A program made the translations under genes and the position numbers. The notes under the pieces are model-generated. The model did not search any database and was not told the origin of the DNA. It saw only the letters and a program-made list of their open reading frames with translations. Positions 1 to 7,437 of a stretch of DNA of 64,000 bases are shown here, piece by piece (position 1 is the first letter of the stretch; each line of letters starts with the position of its first letter). Origin of the DNA: Paludibacteraceae bacterium (GTDB lineage Bacteria; Bacteroidota; Bacteroidia; Bacteroidales; Paludibacteraceae); assembly GCA_017550335.1 (NCBI GenBank), contig JAFZPM010000041.1, forward strand, positions 1 through 64,000, in the 5' to 3' direction.

Positions 1-107
<107 letters not shown>

Positions 108-142
108 GGGGTCAATCCTTTCGGGTTGACCCCTTTTTTTTT
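108..142 (+). terminator. Intrinsic terminator of the rRNA operon
   Basis: An 11-bp stem GGGGTCAATCC / GGGTTGACCCC (one G-U pair) closes a TTTC loop and is followed by nine T residues. It ends the rRNA transcript and shields the convergent type VI operon on the other strand. Read from the minus strand the hairpin has no following T run, so it is not an obvious terminator for that operon. I see nothing else between here and the first coding region. Confidence 0.9.
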
Positions 143-193
143 GTGCCTGCCCCTCGCGGAGGCTTGCTCCCCTCACGGAGTTTTTTTCTTTCC

Positions 194-1108
194 CTACAAT
201 ATATCCGTCTGCAATTCCACTCTGACCTTCTCGTCGGATAGAACAAACGCGATGCCACACTCTTCCTCCCACGGACATTCGCACAACCATGCGAACATTC
301 CGTTATACCTGAAATAAAGCGTCCTAAAGTCTATCAGGTCCATGATATTCTCTTGCGTGACATTCTTTTTTGTATATGCACGCGGCACTCGCCAATACTC
401 TTTTATCTCATCATACATGGATAAATAATATTCGAGCAATACACGAGGGATTTCTTCCAAATACCTTGCCTCGTTCTCTTGATACTTCCTATAGGATGCC
501 CTGTGCACATCCGTTATGCCATCCTTATAATCACACGTTGCTATCCTGACCAATTTCTCTTTCCCATACAACAACTTCTTTTCTCTCTTCTCCCAACTTG
601 CATCATAGATCATTTCCCCGAAAACAGGATCGTCTATCTTGCGATAGTCATATAATTGGGATGGTGTGAGAATGCGAGGCGTTTCTTCGGATAGGAGTAT
701 GGCGATAGTCTTATCTTCTGTCCATCCACATTTGCAGATCCAGCCATAATTACATTTAGAGTCAAAGTACAACGTCTCAAATATAAACATCTTAACAATT
801 GTCTGAGTATTTATATTGTTTATGTCATGCTCAGTGCCTTCAACGTCAACTCTTTTTGAAATTTCGTCATAATTTAATTTATATGAATCCAGAAGCACTT
901 GTGGTATCTCTTTAAAATAATCATCCTTGCGTGACATATATTTTTTATATGCCACTTTTTGTTCCTCTGAAATTTTTTTATTTGATACAGAATGGAATTT
1001 GATCTCAATTTCATTGGGATATCCATACATGTCAAACTTTTCTGTTTTATAAAAAGAGTCATCTTTATACTCCAATTCTCCTATTAATTCATCTGTGATT
1101 TTTGCCAT
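194..1108 (-). CDS. Two-domain DUF6985-like protein, probable immunity protein
   Basis: 304 aa, acidic and soluble, with no signal peptide or membrane segment. It contains two related halves. Residues ~5-75 (GELEY ... EEQKVAYKKY ... EIPQVLLDSY) are echoed by residues ~155-230 (PVFGEMIYDASW ... ASYRKYQENEARY ... EIPRVLLEYY). Each half ends in a Trp/Cys-rich segment (YGWICKCGW and FAWLCECPW) followed by a short beta strand (AILLSEE and AFVLSDE). The FGEMIYD pattern resembles the DUF6985/DUF2004-type domains found among polymorphic-toxin immunity proteins; this assignment is from memory. It is the last gene of the type VI cargo operon. It is preceded by an orphan reading frame that may be the tail of its lost effector, so an immunity role is inferred and not shown. 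Confidence 0.85.
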   Translation of the reverse strand: MAKITDELIGELEYKDDSFYKTEKFDMYGYPNEIEIKFHSVSNKKISEEQKVAYKKYMSRKDDYFKEIPQVLLDSYKLNYDEISKRVDVEGTEHDINNINTQTIVKMFIFETLYFDSKCNYGWICKCGWTEDKTIAILLSEETPRILTPSQLYDYRKIDDPVFGEMIYDASWEKREKKLLYGKEKLVRIATCDYKDGITDVHRASYRKYQENEARYLEEIPRVLLEYYLSMYDEIKEYWRVPRAYTKKNVTQENIMDLIDFRTLYFRYNGMFAWLCECPWEEECGIAFVLSDEKVRVELQTDIL

Positions 1109-1109
1109 T

Positions 1110-1268
1110 TTACTGTTCCCTTAAGTTCATAATATTACTTTGATTCTTCTCTTTCGCTTTCTTTGCCGCAATTCCTCCCGAATGAGGAATGTTGTTGTTG
1201 AGAATGCTCGCCATGGCGGGGATATTGGATGGATGTTGTATCAAATCCTTTTTGGTTAGGTAACCGTC
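1110..1268 (-). pseudogene. Orphan C-terminal remnant of a probable effector gene
   Basis: On the minus strand, 52 sense codons stay open from just after the duplication breakpoint to a TAA one base before the ATG of the DUF6985-like gene. The frame reads DGYLTKKDLIQHPSNI, then PAMASILNNNIPHSGGIAA, then a Lys-rich end KKAKEKNQ...NLREQ. There is no start codon at its head; the only internal ATG (1214) would give 34 aa. The composition looks like a real protein tail, and its position directly before an immunity-like gene matches effector-immunity order. I read it as the 3' end of an effector whose 5' part was replaced when the SUKH/Sel1 unit was duplicated. A chance open frame is possible. Confidence 0.35.
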
Positions 1269-2305
1269 TCATTGAAATATTTCTTGAGGTTTTCCACTGC
1301 GTCTTTGTTGCCCAGTTTTGCCGCTTTTTGGAAACAAATGTGTGCATGTTTGGTGTTTTGAGCCATAAGGACTCCTTCCATTTTTAATTCGCCCACACGA
1401 TTTATGGCGCGGGGCTCATATTGTTCTGCGGCCTCCATATACCATTCCACCGCCTTGTTCAGATCCTTTTTTATCCCATATCCATTCTCGTAGCACCTGG
1501 CTAAATTGTACTGAGCTTTTATATCTTCATTTTCTGCGGCTTCTTTATACCATTTCACGGCAGTCTCAATGTCTTGGGGAACGCCCTCGCCTTTCTCATA
1601 CATCTCACCCAAAAGCGATAATGCGCGCCTCTCTTTTGATTCTGCCGCCAGTTTTAGCCACTTGAATGCTTCTTCGAAATTTTTCTCGACTTCATAATAG
1701 ATGCGGCCGGCATGATAAGCACAAAAACGATTCCTCGAGGCTTTCTTATACCATTTGAGCGCCTCTTGGTAATCCTGTTTTACTTTCCTCCCTTCCTCAT
1801 AACAATCTCCCAGATCCTGTTGCGCTGGGGTGTACCCTGATTCCGCCGATTTGGTCAACCAGAAAATCGCATTGGAATAGTCTTCTTCGGTAGAACCTAT
1901 ATACAGATATAAAGATCCAAGAGAATATTGTGCCTTATTAAAGTTTTGGAGTGCGGCTTTTTCATACAACTCTATTGCTTTTTGGTAATCCTTTTTAAGA
2001 CCATGTTTCCCCCATTCATAGAAATGAGCCAGACACATCTGTGATTCGATTTCTCCCGCCTCGGCCGCTTTCATATACCATTCCACGGCTTTCTTCTCGT
2101 CCTCTTCGACACCATTCCCCTCAAGATGATGCCACCCCATGTAGAACATGGCGATGGCGTTCCCTTCCTCCGCCAATTTTTGTAATTGGCTTAATCCTGC
2201 CTCCACCTTCCCGGATGCCATCAATTCGTTGGCGGCCTTTACGGGTTCGTAATCCCATTTCGAGAAAGGAAGGACTCCGTATAATTCGTAGCCTTTTATT
2301 TCCAT
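1256..2305 (-). CDS. Sel1-repeat (TPR-like) protein, copy 1
   Basis: 349 aa from the ATG at 2305, which follows a GGAGG about 7 nt upstream. A TTG at 2311 would add two residues and is less likely. The protein is almost entirely Sel1-like helical repeats of about 36 residues. Typical elements are AIAMFYMGWHHLEGNGVEED, KKAVEWYMKAAEAG and AQYNLARCYENGYGIKKD, giving about seven or eight repeats. Sel1 repeats mediate protein-protein contacts. No signal peptide is present, so it should be cytoplasmic. It lies 2 nt after a SUKH-like gene and is nearly identical to the second copy at 2812-3873. Pairing with a SUKH gene in a type VI cargo operon suggests a role in immunity or effector binding, which is inferred. 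Confidence 0.92.
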   Translation of the reverse strand: MEIKGYELYGVLPFSKWDYEPVKAANELMASGKVEAGLSQLQKLAEEGNAIAMFYMGWHHLEGNGVEEDEKKAVEWYMKAAEAGEIESQMCLAHFYEWGKHGLKKDYQKAIELYEKAALQNFNKAQYSLGSLYLYIGSTEEDYSNAIFWLTKSAESGYTPAQQDLGDCYEEGRKVKQDYQEALKWYKKASRNRFCAYHAGRIYYEVEKNFEEAFKWLKLAAESKERRALSLLGEMYEKGEGVPQDIETAVKWYKEAAENEDIKAQYNLARCYENGYGIKKDLNKAVEWYMEAAEQYEPRAINRVGELKMEGVLMAQNTKHAHICFQKAAKLGNKDAVENLKKYFNETVT

Positions 2306-2619
2306 AATCAATCCTCCAATAACTCTTCCAGGCTATCCGCTTCGTCAAAGTCGATTTCATCCACGATGTTAAATCTCGTCCATGTGTGGGTGTCCGTTTT
2401 GTACACGATGAAATCGTTGTCCAAGCAATCGAATAAAGGGAGCATCTTCTTCTTGATGAATTCCACATGGAGATCCTCTTCCGCATCAAGGATCTCGTCA
2501 AACGACAACACCCGGCTGTCGTCGTCATCAAAGAAGATCGTTTCATCACAGTTGGACACAATCTGTTTTACCTCGTCCGAAATGTTGCATTTGTACAAAT
2601 CCTCGATTTGTTTGACCTT
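1263..2619. repeat. Tandem duplication unit 1 (SUKH core + Sel1)
   Basis: This 1357-bp stretch matches 2831-4187 at a constant offset of 1568 bp: both edges and all points checked agree, so there is no net insertion or deletion. The SUKH part is almost identical, and the Sel1 part carries scattered substitutions. At the low-coordinate edge the homology stops within the Sel1 codons for NETV. At the other edge it stops inside the SUKH gene after the codons for KVKQIED. Confidence 0.9.
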
Positions 2620-2673
2620 CCTTTCGTCAATCTTCTGATTCTGAAGTTCCTGTATAAAATCGTTCTTGTTCAT
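2308..2673 (-). CDS. SUKH/SMI1-KNR4-like immunity protein, copy 1
   Basis: 121 aa, strongly acidic (runs such as FFDDDDSR and EEDLHVEF, ending DEADSLEELLED). The order of helix, an acidic turn with conserved aromatics (ETIFFDDDD), LPLFDCLDNDFIVYKTDTHTW and an acidic tail resembles SMI1/KNR4 (SUKH) proteins. These are a common immunity family against nuclease toxins. That family call is from pattern and memory. From KVKQIED to the end it is residue-for-residue the same as copy 2, while the first ~20 residues differ. It overlaps or abuts the Sel1 gene. The likely partner toxin is the HNH nuclease upstream in the operon. Confidence 0.88.
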   Translation of the reverse strand: MNKNDFIQELQNQKIDERKVKQIEDLYKCNISDEVKQIVSNCDETIFFDDDDSRVLSFDEILDAEEDLHVEFIKKKMLPLFDCLDNDFIVYKTDTHTWTRFNIVDEIDFDEADSLEELLED

Positions 2674-2726
2674 CTCCTGTTTTATTCTGATCGTTTAGAA
2701 TTATATTAGCCTATGTCACAAATACA

Positions 2727-2768
2727 CGGACGGATTCTGGCACTTCAAGTTTATCCGTCCGAGTGCCA
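2727..2768 (-). other. Double inverted repeat with H-type pseudoknot geometry
   Basis: In the 138-nt gap between the second Sel1 gene and the first SUKH gene, the minus-strand RNA would read TGGCACT, CGGACGGAT, eight nt, AGTGCCA, two nt, ATCCGTCCG. TGGCACT (2768-2762) pairs with AGTGCCA (2744-2738), and CGGACGGAT (2761-2753) pairs with ATCCGTCCG (2735-2727). The two stems are interleaved, so they form either a pseudoknot or two mutually exclusive hairpins. No T run follows. It sits 54 nt before the SUKH start and could control the downstream genes; function unknown. Confidence 0.55.
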
Positions 2769-2811
2769 ATTGATGATGTGATGGCGCGGACTTCCAGAGG
2801 GAATCGTGTCG

Positions 2812-3873
2812 CTAGTCGTTTTTTGGAGAGACCGTCTCATTGAAATATTTCTTGAGGTTTTCCACCGCGTCTTTGTTGCCCTGCTCTGCCGCCTCTTGGA
2901 AACAGAAGTGTGCGTGTTTGGTGTTTTGAGGCATAAACTCTCCTTCCATCTCTAATTCGCCCACACGATTTAAGGCACGGGGCTCATATTGTTCTATGGC
3001 CACCGTATACCATTCCACCGCTTTGTTCATATTCCTTTTTATCCCATATCCATTCTCATAGCACCTGGCTAAGTTGTATTGGGCTTTTTCCTCTTCGTTT
3101 TCTGCGGCTTCTTTATACCATTTCACGGCGGTCTCAATGTCCTGGGGAACGCCCTCGCCTTTCTCATACATCTCACCCAAAAGTGATTGCGCTCTCTCTT
3201 CGCTTGCTTCTGCCGCCAGTTTTAGCCACTTGAATGCTTCTTCGAAATTTTTCTCGACCTCATAATAGATGCGGCCTGCATGATAAGCACATAACGGATT
3301 CCTTGCAGCTTTCTTATACCATTTGAGCGCCTCTTGGTAATCCTGTTTTACTTTCTCTCCTTCCTCATAACAATCTCCTAGATCCTGTTGCGCTGGGGTG
3401 TACCCCGATTCCGCCGATTTGGTCAGCCAGAAAATCGCATTGGAATAGTCTTCTTCGGTAGAACCATAAAGTAGATATAACGATCCAAGATAATATTGTG
3501 CCTCATTAAAGTTTTGGAGAGCGGCCTTTTCATACCATTCCTTTGTTTTTTGGTAATCCTTTTTAAGACCATGTTTCCCCAATTTATAGAAATAAGCCAG
3601 ACACATCTGTGATTCGATTTCTCCCGCCTCGGCCGCTTTCGTATACCATTCCACGGCTTTCTTCTCGTCCTCTTCGACGCCATTCCCTTCAAGATGATGT
3701 TTCCCCATGTAGAACATGGCGATGGCGTTCCCTTCCTCCGCCAATTTTTGTAATTGGCTTAATCCTTCCTCCACCTTTCCGGATGCCATCAATTCGTTGG
3801 CGGCCTTTACGGGTTCGTAATCCCATCTCGAGAAGGGGAGAACACCAAATTTTTCGTAGTCTTTTATATGCAT
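2812..3873 (-). CDS. Sel1-repeat (TPR-like) protein, copy 2
   Basis: 353 aa from the ATG at 3873, preceded by GGAGG. It has the same architecture as the copy at 1256-2305: consecutive Sel1 repeats with the signatures AIAMFYMGKHHLEGNGVEED, AQYNLARCYENGYGIKRN and CFQEAAEQGNKDAVENLKKY. Substitutions against copy 1 are spread over the length (for example YFYKLGKHG against HFYEWGKHG). The C-terminus ends NETVSPKND, while copy 1 ends NETVT, because the duplicated segment stops inside this codon run. It lies 2 nt downstream of SUKH copy 2 and is probably translationally coupled to it. No signal peptide; function in effector immunity is inferred from context. Confidence 0.92.
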   Translation of the reverse strand: MHIKDYEKFGVLPFSRWDYEPVKAANELMASGKVEEGLSQLQKLAEEGNAIAMFYMGKHHLEGNGVEEDEKKAVEWYTKAAEAGEIESQMCLAYFYKLGKHGLKKDYQKTKEWYEKAALQNFNEAQYYLGSLYLLYGSTEEDYSNAIFWLTKSAESGYTPAQQDLGDCYEEGEKVKQDYQEALKWYKKAARNPLCAYHAGRIYYEVEKNFEEAFKWLKLAAEASEERAQSLLGEMYEKGEGVPQDIETAVKWYKEAAENEEEKAQYNLARCYENGYGIKRNMNKAVEWYTVAIEQYEPRALNRVGELEMEGEFMPQNTKHAHFCFQEAAEQGNKDAVENLKKYFNETVSPKND

Positions 3874-4187
3874 GGTCAATCCTCCAGTAACTCTTCCAGA
3901 CTATCCGCTTCGTCAAAGTCGATCTCATCCACGATGTTAAATCTCGTCCATGTGTGGGTGTCCGTTTTGTACACGATGAAATCGTTGTCCAAGCAATCGA
4001 ATAAAGGGAGCATCTTCTTCTTGATGAATTCCACATGGAGATCCTCTTCCGCGTCAAGGATCTCGTCAAACGACAACACCCGGCTGTCGTCATCATCAAA
4101 GAAGATCGTTTCATCACAGTTGGACACGATTTGTTTTACTTCGTCCGAAATGTTGCATTTGTACAAATCCTCGATTTGTTTGACCTT
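2831..4187. repeat. Tandem duplication unit 2 (SUKH core + Sel1)
   Basis: Partner of the unit at 1263-2619, offset 1568 bp with no net indel. Because the upstream edge of this unit is directly preceded by the HNH nuclease gene, this is probably the parental arrangement (effector, SUKH, Sel1), and unit 1 is the derived copy. Confidence 0.9.
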
Positions 4188-4241
4188 CAAATCGTCAATC
4201 TGATTGTCGTGAAGGCTTTCAAGAAATTCTTTCTTATCCAT
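3876..4241 (-). CDS. SUKH/SMI1-KNR4-like immunity protein, copy 2
   Basis: 121 aa. Only the N-terminal segment (MDKKEFLESLHDNQIDDL) differs from copy 1; the remaining ~98 residues are the same. It begins 4 nt after the stop of the HNH nuclease gene, the position expected for the cognate immunity gene. SUKH proteins are known mainly as immunity proteins of nuclease toxins, which fits. The two N-termini probably reflect the edge of the duplicated segment and not selection on toxin binding, but either is possible. Confidence 0.9.
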   Translation of the reverse strand: MDKKEFLESLHDNQIDDLKVKQIEDLYKCNISDEVKQIVSNCDETIFFDDDDSRVLSFDEILDAEEDLHVEFIKKKMLPLFDCLDNDFIVYKTDTHTWTRFNIVDEIDFDEADSLEELLED

Positions 4242-4245
4242 TTTT

Positions 4246-4854
4246 TTAATTACTATTTAGACTTTTAACTTTCTTTGATAATCTGTCATACGCACCCCCA
4301 TTGGCATGGATTCCCTGCCTGTCATAGTGGTCCTTCGCATGGAATGGTGTCATGTTATCGCATGTATTTTTGCCCCCTAGGCTCAATGGCTGGATATGGT
4401 GCATATCATAGGGTTGCCCCTTCTGCCTGATCAGTTTACCACTCTTAGCGTAGAAATCTTCCGTATAGGTGGGCCATTCTTGATGGTGTTTTTCCGACCA
4501 TTCTTTACGTAATTTTTCTTTTTGGTTGTTAAACTCATTCCTTTTTTTCCTGTTTGCCCTTGTGGACATAACTGTTATATCCATAACCTCAAATTTTTTA
4601 CCCGAAAAATCCTCAGGAAAGTCAGAGATCTCACCCATCTCCTTATAATAATCCATTATATTGTCTTTTATCTCCTCCTGATCACCTTTGCTGAGATTGC
4701 TTAACTTTTGGGGTTTTTCCTCAGTGGGTTTGTCGTTATTAGGAGCCTCTGCGTTAGTGGTTGATGAACCGATGCTTTTTTTACGATTTAAATTGTTCTT
4801 GCGCAGTTTGCCTGACGCATCGACGCTTGATGGATTCTCATTATTTTTTCCCAT
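4246..4854 (-). CDS. HNH-nuclease toxin, probable type VI effector
   Basis: 202 aa. The first ~55 residues are polar and low in hydrophobic residues (Asn/Lys/Pro-rich), followed by a charged helical middle. A C-terminal HNH motif begins at YDMHHIQPLSLGG. His152-His153, Asn167 and His172 (NMTPFHAKDH) match the beta-beta-alpha-metal active site. There is no signal peptide, as expected for cargo loaded on a type VI tip. It starts 6 nt after the PAAR-like gene and ends 4 nt before a SUKH immunity gene. Its base composition is more AT-rich than vgrG or the PAAR gene, a usual sign of exchangeable toxin cassettes. DNA is the likely target; delivery and target are inferred. Confidence 0.88.
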   Translation of the reverse strand: MGKNNENPSSVDASGKLRKNNLNRKKSIGSSTTNAEAPNNDKPTEEKPQKLSNLSKGDQEEIKDNIMDYYKEMGEISDFPEDFSGKKFEVMDITVMSTRANRKKRNEFNNQKEKLRKEWSEKHHQEWPTYTEDFYAKSGKLIRQKGQPYDMHHIQPLSLGGKNTCDNMTPFHAKDHYDRQGIHANGGAYDRLSKKVKSLNSN

Positions 4855-4860
4855 AGTGCA

Positions 4861-5523
4861 TCATTTTAGGTTAACGTTTTTCGCCATTGCTCGATAGTCA
4901 TTCCCCACGACCGTATCAATTGTTATGGTCTTCCCGTTGGATGTGTTGATGGTGAATGTAAAGCCATCCCCTGGCACTGTTCCTTCTGTCTCAGCCACTA
5001 CTGTGACGATTCCGTTCTCAGGCACCTCATCGACGCGGCATCCGTCGGAGTCTATGAACTCTATGCTCTTGATGATTGGTGTGATGTCGTCTTTCGGTTC
5101 CTCCTCGTTCGTGGCCATCGGGTTCATGTCCGACTGGTGCTCCACCTTGGCCATTTCCATTGCGGGCAGGGAGGGAATCGGTATCTGGCCTGTGGTCTGG
5201 AACGATATGCACATCGGGCAGCCCAAGGCGCATGTCCCCTTGCTGTTCTTCGTCAGCGGGTGGGCGATGCGGTTGATGTACATGCCGCTGTATACGCTGT
5301 CCCACTTTGTGATCATCGCCACGCAAGGTTTGGGCATGTTCGGCACCATGTTGCAGGTACCGAAGGCCGGGGATGGGAAGGCCGGACCTAACGTCATGCT
5401 CGTGACGGCCAGCTTGCCGTTGAAGTAGACGTTCATGTTGTCTAGGATGTTGTTCAGCATGGACGGCGCCACCCCGAATTGGCATGTCGCCATCGCTCCT
5501 TTCACGATAAATTCCTCTTCCAT
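4861..5523 (-). CDS. DUF4280 PAAR-like spike-tip protein
   Basis: 220 aa. Residues ~6-140 form a DUF4280 domain: GAMATCQFG near the start, then FGTCNMVPNMPKPC and GTCALGCPMCISFQTTGQ with several paired cysteines. DUF4280 proteins act as PAAR-like caps that sharpen the VgrG spike and attach effectors. After an acidic linker, residues ~150-220 form a small beta domain (IIKSIEFIDSDG ... GFTFTINTSNGK) with the look of an Ig-like or carrier domain that may bind the next gene's product. It is 2 nt downstream of the 241-aa gene and 6 nt upstream of the HNH gene, so tip and cargo are cotranslated. Confidence 0.93.
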   Translation of the reverse strand: MEEEFIVKGAMATCQFGVAPSMLNNILDNMNVYFNGKLAVTSMTLGPAFPSPAFGTCNMVPNMPKPCVAMITKWDSVYSGMYINRIAHPLTKNSKGTCALGCPMCISFQTTGQIPIPSLPAMEMAKVEHQSDMNPMATNEEEPKDDITPIIKSIEFIDSDGCRVDEVPENGIVTVVAETEGTVPGDGFTFTINTSNGKTITIDTVVGNDYRAMAKNVNLK

Positions 5524-5525
5524 CT

Positions 5526-6251
5526 CTAAATCCTTTTAATGGTTATCTCTTTGGTGAAGTAGCCAGTGTCCTGCTCTTCCACCTTTGCCTGAAATCCGAT
5601 CTCCGAGGGCAGCCCGTCGTCGTCCCGCCCTATGCGTAGCGTCGCATGTCCGCCCAGCAGCCTTCCGCTCCCCTCGTCACGGAAGTCGTACGTGTCGTAG
5701 CGGGAGAAGCCGTCGACCACCTTCCTTCCTTGGAAGACGAAGGTGGATATCCTGGCGCGCGAGGGGAAATCACGCACCCCCAAACTGGCGACCGGCTCCT
5801 CTTCCCTCCAAAAGAGGAGTTTATATAACATATTCTCCTTCAGCGTGTTGAAGAACTTCTCCTCCGTCTTTAACGCCAAAGCATATTTGTTCGACTCCTT
5901 CTCTATCAGATAGCTGTTGTAGTAGTCGACGATTTCCTTCCTTCTCGCCAGCCAATGCTCCTTCAATCCTTCGAAGTCGTTGACTGCGATGAACTCCCCC
6001 TGGTCGGAGATGCGGAGGTCGATGGGGTAGAGCGCCTTCCCGAACTCCAGGATGATCGCGTCGAACTCTTCAGGGACAGCCCCGTTGAGGGTCTCGTCCG
6101 ACGAGCCTTTCATCAGGAAGGAGTAGTCGTTGCCATCCATCCGGGCCTCCACGTGTTCCACCTTGTGGAAGGCGCTTCTCTGTCCGTTGGCGAAGGTCAC
6201 CACGGAGGAGAAGTCGTAGGCGGTTTCTATGTGGTTGAACTGGTACCTCAT
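5526..6251 (-). CDS. Unknown protein of the type VI cargo operon
   Basis: 241 aa, soluble, no signal peptide. A beta-rich N-terminal half (FNHIETAYDFSSVVTFANG ... GNDYSFLMKG) is followed by a helical stretch of ~60 residues (GLKEHWLARRKEIVDYYNSY) and a second beta-rich part ending DTGYFTKEITIKRI. I do not recognise the family. It lies between a membrane-anchored protein and the PAAR-like gene with gaps of 10 and 2 nt. Proteins in this position often act as adaptors or chaperones that load cargo on the tip. That role is only suggested by context. Confidence 0.88.
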   Translation of the reverse strand: MRYQFNHIETAYDFSSVVTFANGQRSAFHKVEHVEARMDGNDYSFLMKGSSDETLNGAVPEEFDAIILEFGKALYPIDLRISDQGEFIAVNDFEGLKEHWLARRKEIVDYYNSYLIEKESNKYALALKTEEKFFNTLKENMLYKLLFWREEEPVASLGVRDFPSRARISTFVFQGRKVVDGFSRYDTYDFRDEGSGRLLGGHATLRIGRDDDGLPSEIGFQAKVEEQDTGYFTKEITIKRI

Positions 6252-6261
6252 ATTTGTTGTT

Positions 6262-7437
6262 TTATTCTATTCTAAGGATATTCTGATGATCTCCCTCGTA
6301 GTTCTTGTATATCAGTTCCCAGTTGCCTCTCACGTCCGGCAGAGGGGCGCGGAACACTCTGATCTCCGTTTTCTCGAAGAGGATTTTCTTGTCGTCCACG
6401 TTCAGGGAAATCTCGAACAGGTTGTTGTACTTGCTCACCTTCACGTCTAGCGTGCCCTCTTTCTCCTTGCGGTTTTCGCCGAATGCCTCGTCGAAGAGGC
6501 GGAGCGACTCTTCCTCGTTGAAGTAGAAGTAGGCGTCGTATTGGTATCCGTCGCAGTTCCAGAGCAGTTCGTAGTCCTTTAGGCGGGCTGGTCTTTTGAT
6601 GCCGTTATCCATGCTTTTGTATCTGACGGAGATGCGTTCGGCGTTCGTGAAGTTGCAGCTCGAGATGAAGATGGATGACCTCTCGTCCTCGAAGGCCACG
6701 TTGATGCGGTAGTTGAAACGCTCGAAATATTTGCTCAGCAGGGAGTCAGCCGGGAGGTCCTTGTCAACCACCATTCCGGGGTTGTGCTCCAGGGTCCAAT
6801 CGACCAGTTCGTTTATGGATTCCGCTCTTTTCTCCTTGCATATCTCTTCGTCGAACTCGTTTGTCTCCTGGCCTAGGGCGGACCAGTCCAGCAGTATGGT
6901 GCGGGCGATGCCCTTCGCGTACAGGACGACCACACCTTTGGGAAGGAAGCAAAGGTCGAGGGATTCGAACTTTTCCTGTTTCAGTACGCCATTGCTGTCG
7001 TATCGTTCATAACCCTTCGCGAACAGATCCTCCATCTGTTCGAAGGGCAGGTCTGCGTAGAGGGAGTATACCTTCCTCTCCGTGTAGGAGAGCCACAGGG
7101 CGTCGATGCCACGGGGTAGCCGGACCTTGCGGTCTTCATCGTAGGCCGCTCCGCAGAACCCTTGGGCGATGCCTTGGTGTAGGGTGGGGTTCCCGAATAT
7201 GCTGAGCTCTTCCACGTGCAATTTCCCTTGGTCGGTTCTGTCGAGGACAAAATCCGCTCCTAAAACTTCGATGGGGAACTTTACCGGGGCACTTGCCATG
7301 GGTTCCCATTGGTATGCGTTTGTGCGATTTTCCATCTCTTTTTTCTTTCCGTTGCAACTGCTGACGCAAGCGATGGCGATGATGATCGCAAGCAGAATGG
7401 CAGCTGTGATGATTATTGTTTGGATATTGTTAAGCAT
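6262..7437 (-). CDS. Membrane-anchored protein next to the DUF2235 lipase, candidate immunity protein
   Basis: 391 aa. Residues ~6-24 are a hydrophobic helix (IIITAAILLAIIIAIAC), and two cysteines follow (CVSSC), so it is either a single-pass membrane protein or a lipoprotein. The rest is a large soluble domain with many beta segments and conserved-looking aromatic motifs (LDLCFLPKGVVVLYAKG). I do not recognise a family. Its start overlaps the end of the lipase gene by 8 bp. Immunity proteins of type VI phospholipases act in the periplasm, so a membrane-anchored neighbour is a good candidate. It could instead be a structural or adaptor protein. Confidence 0.88.
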   Translation of the reverse strand: MLNNIQTIIITAAILLAIIIAIACVSSCNGKKKEMENRTNAYQWEPMASAPVKFPIEVLGADFVLDRTDQGKLHVEELSIFGNPTLHQGIAQGFCGAAYDEDRKVRLPRGIDALWLSYTERKVYSLYADLPFEQMEDLFAKGYERYDSNGVLKQEKFESLDLCFLPKGVVVLYAKGIARTILLDWSALGQETNEFDEEICKEKRAESINELVDWTLEHNPGMVVDKDLPADSLLSKYFERFNYRINVAFEDERSSIFISSCNFTNAERISVRYKSMDNGIKRPARLKDYELLWNCDGYQYDAYFYFNEEESLRLFDEAFGENRKEKEGTLDVKVSKYNNLFEISLNVDDKKILFEKTEIRVFRAPLPDVRGNWELIYKNYEGDHQNILRIE

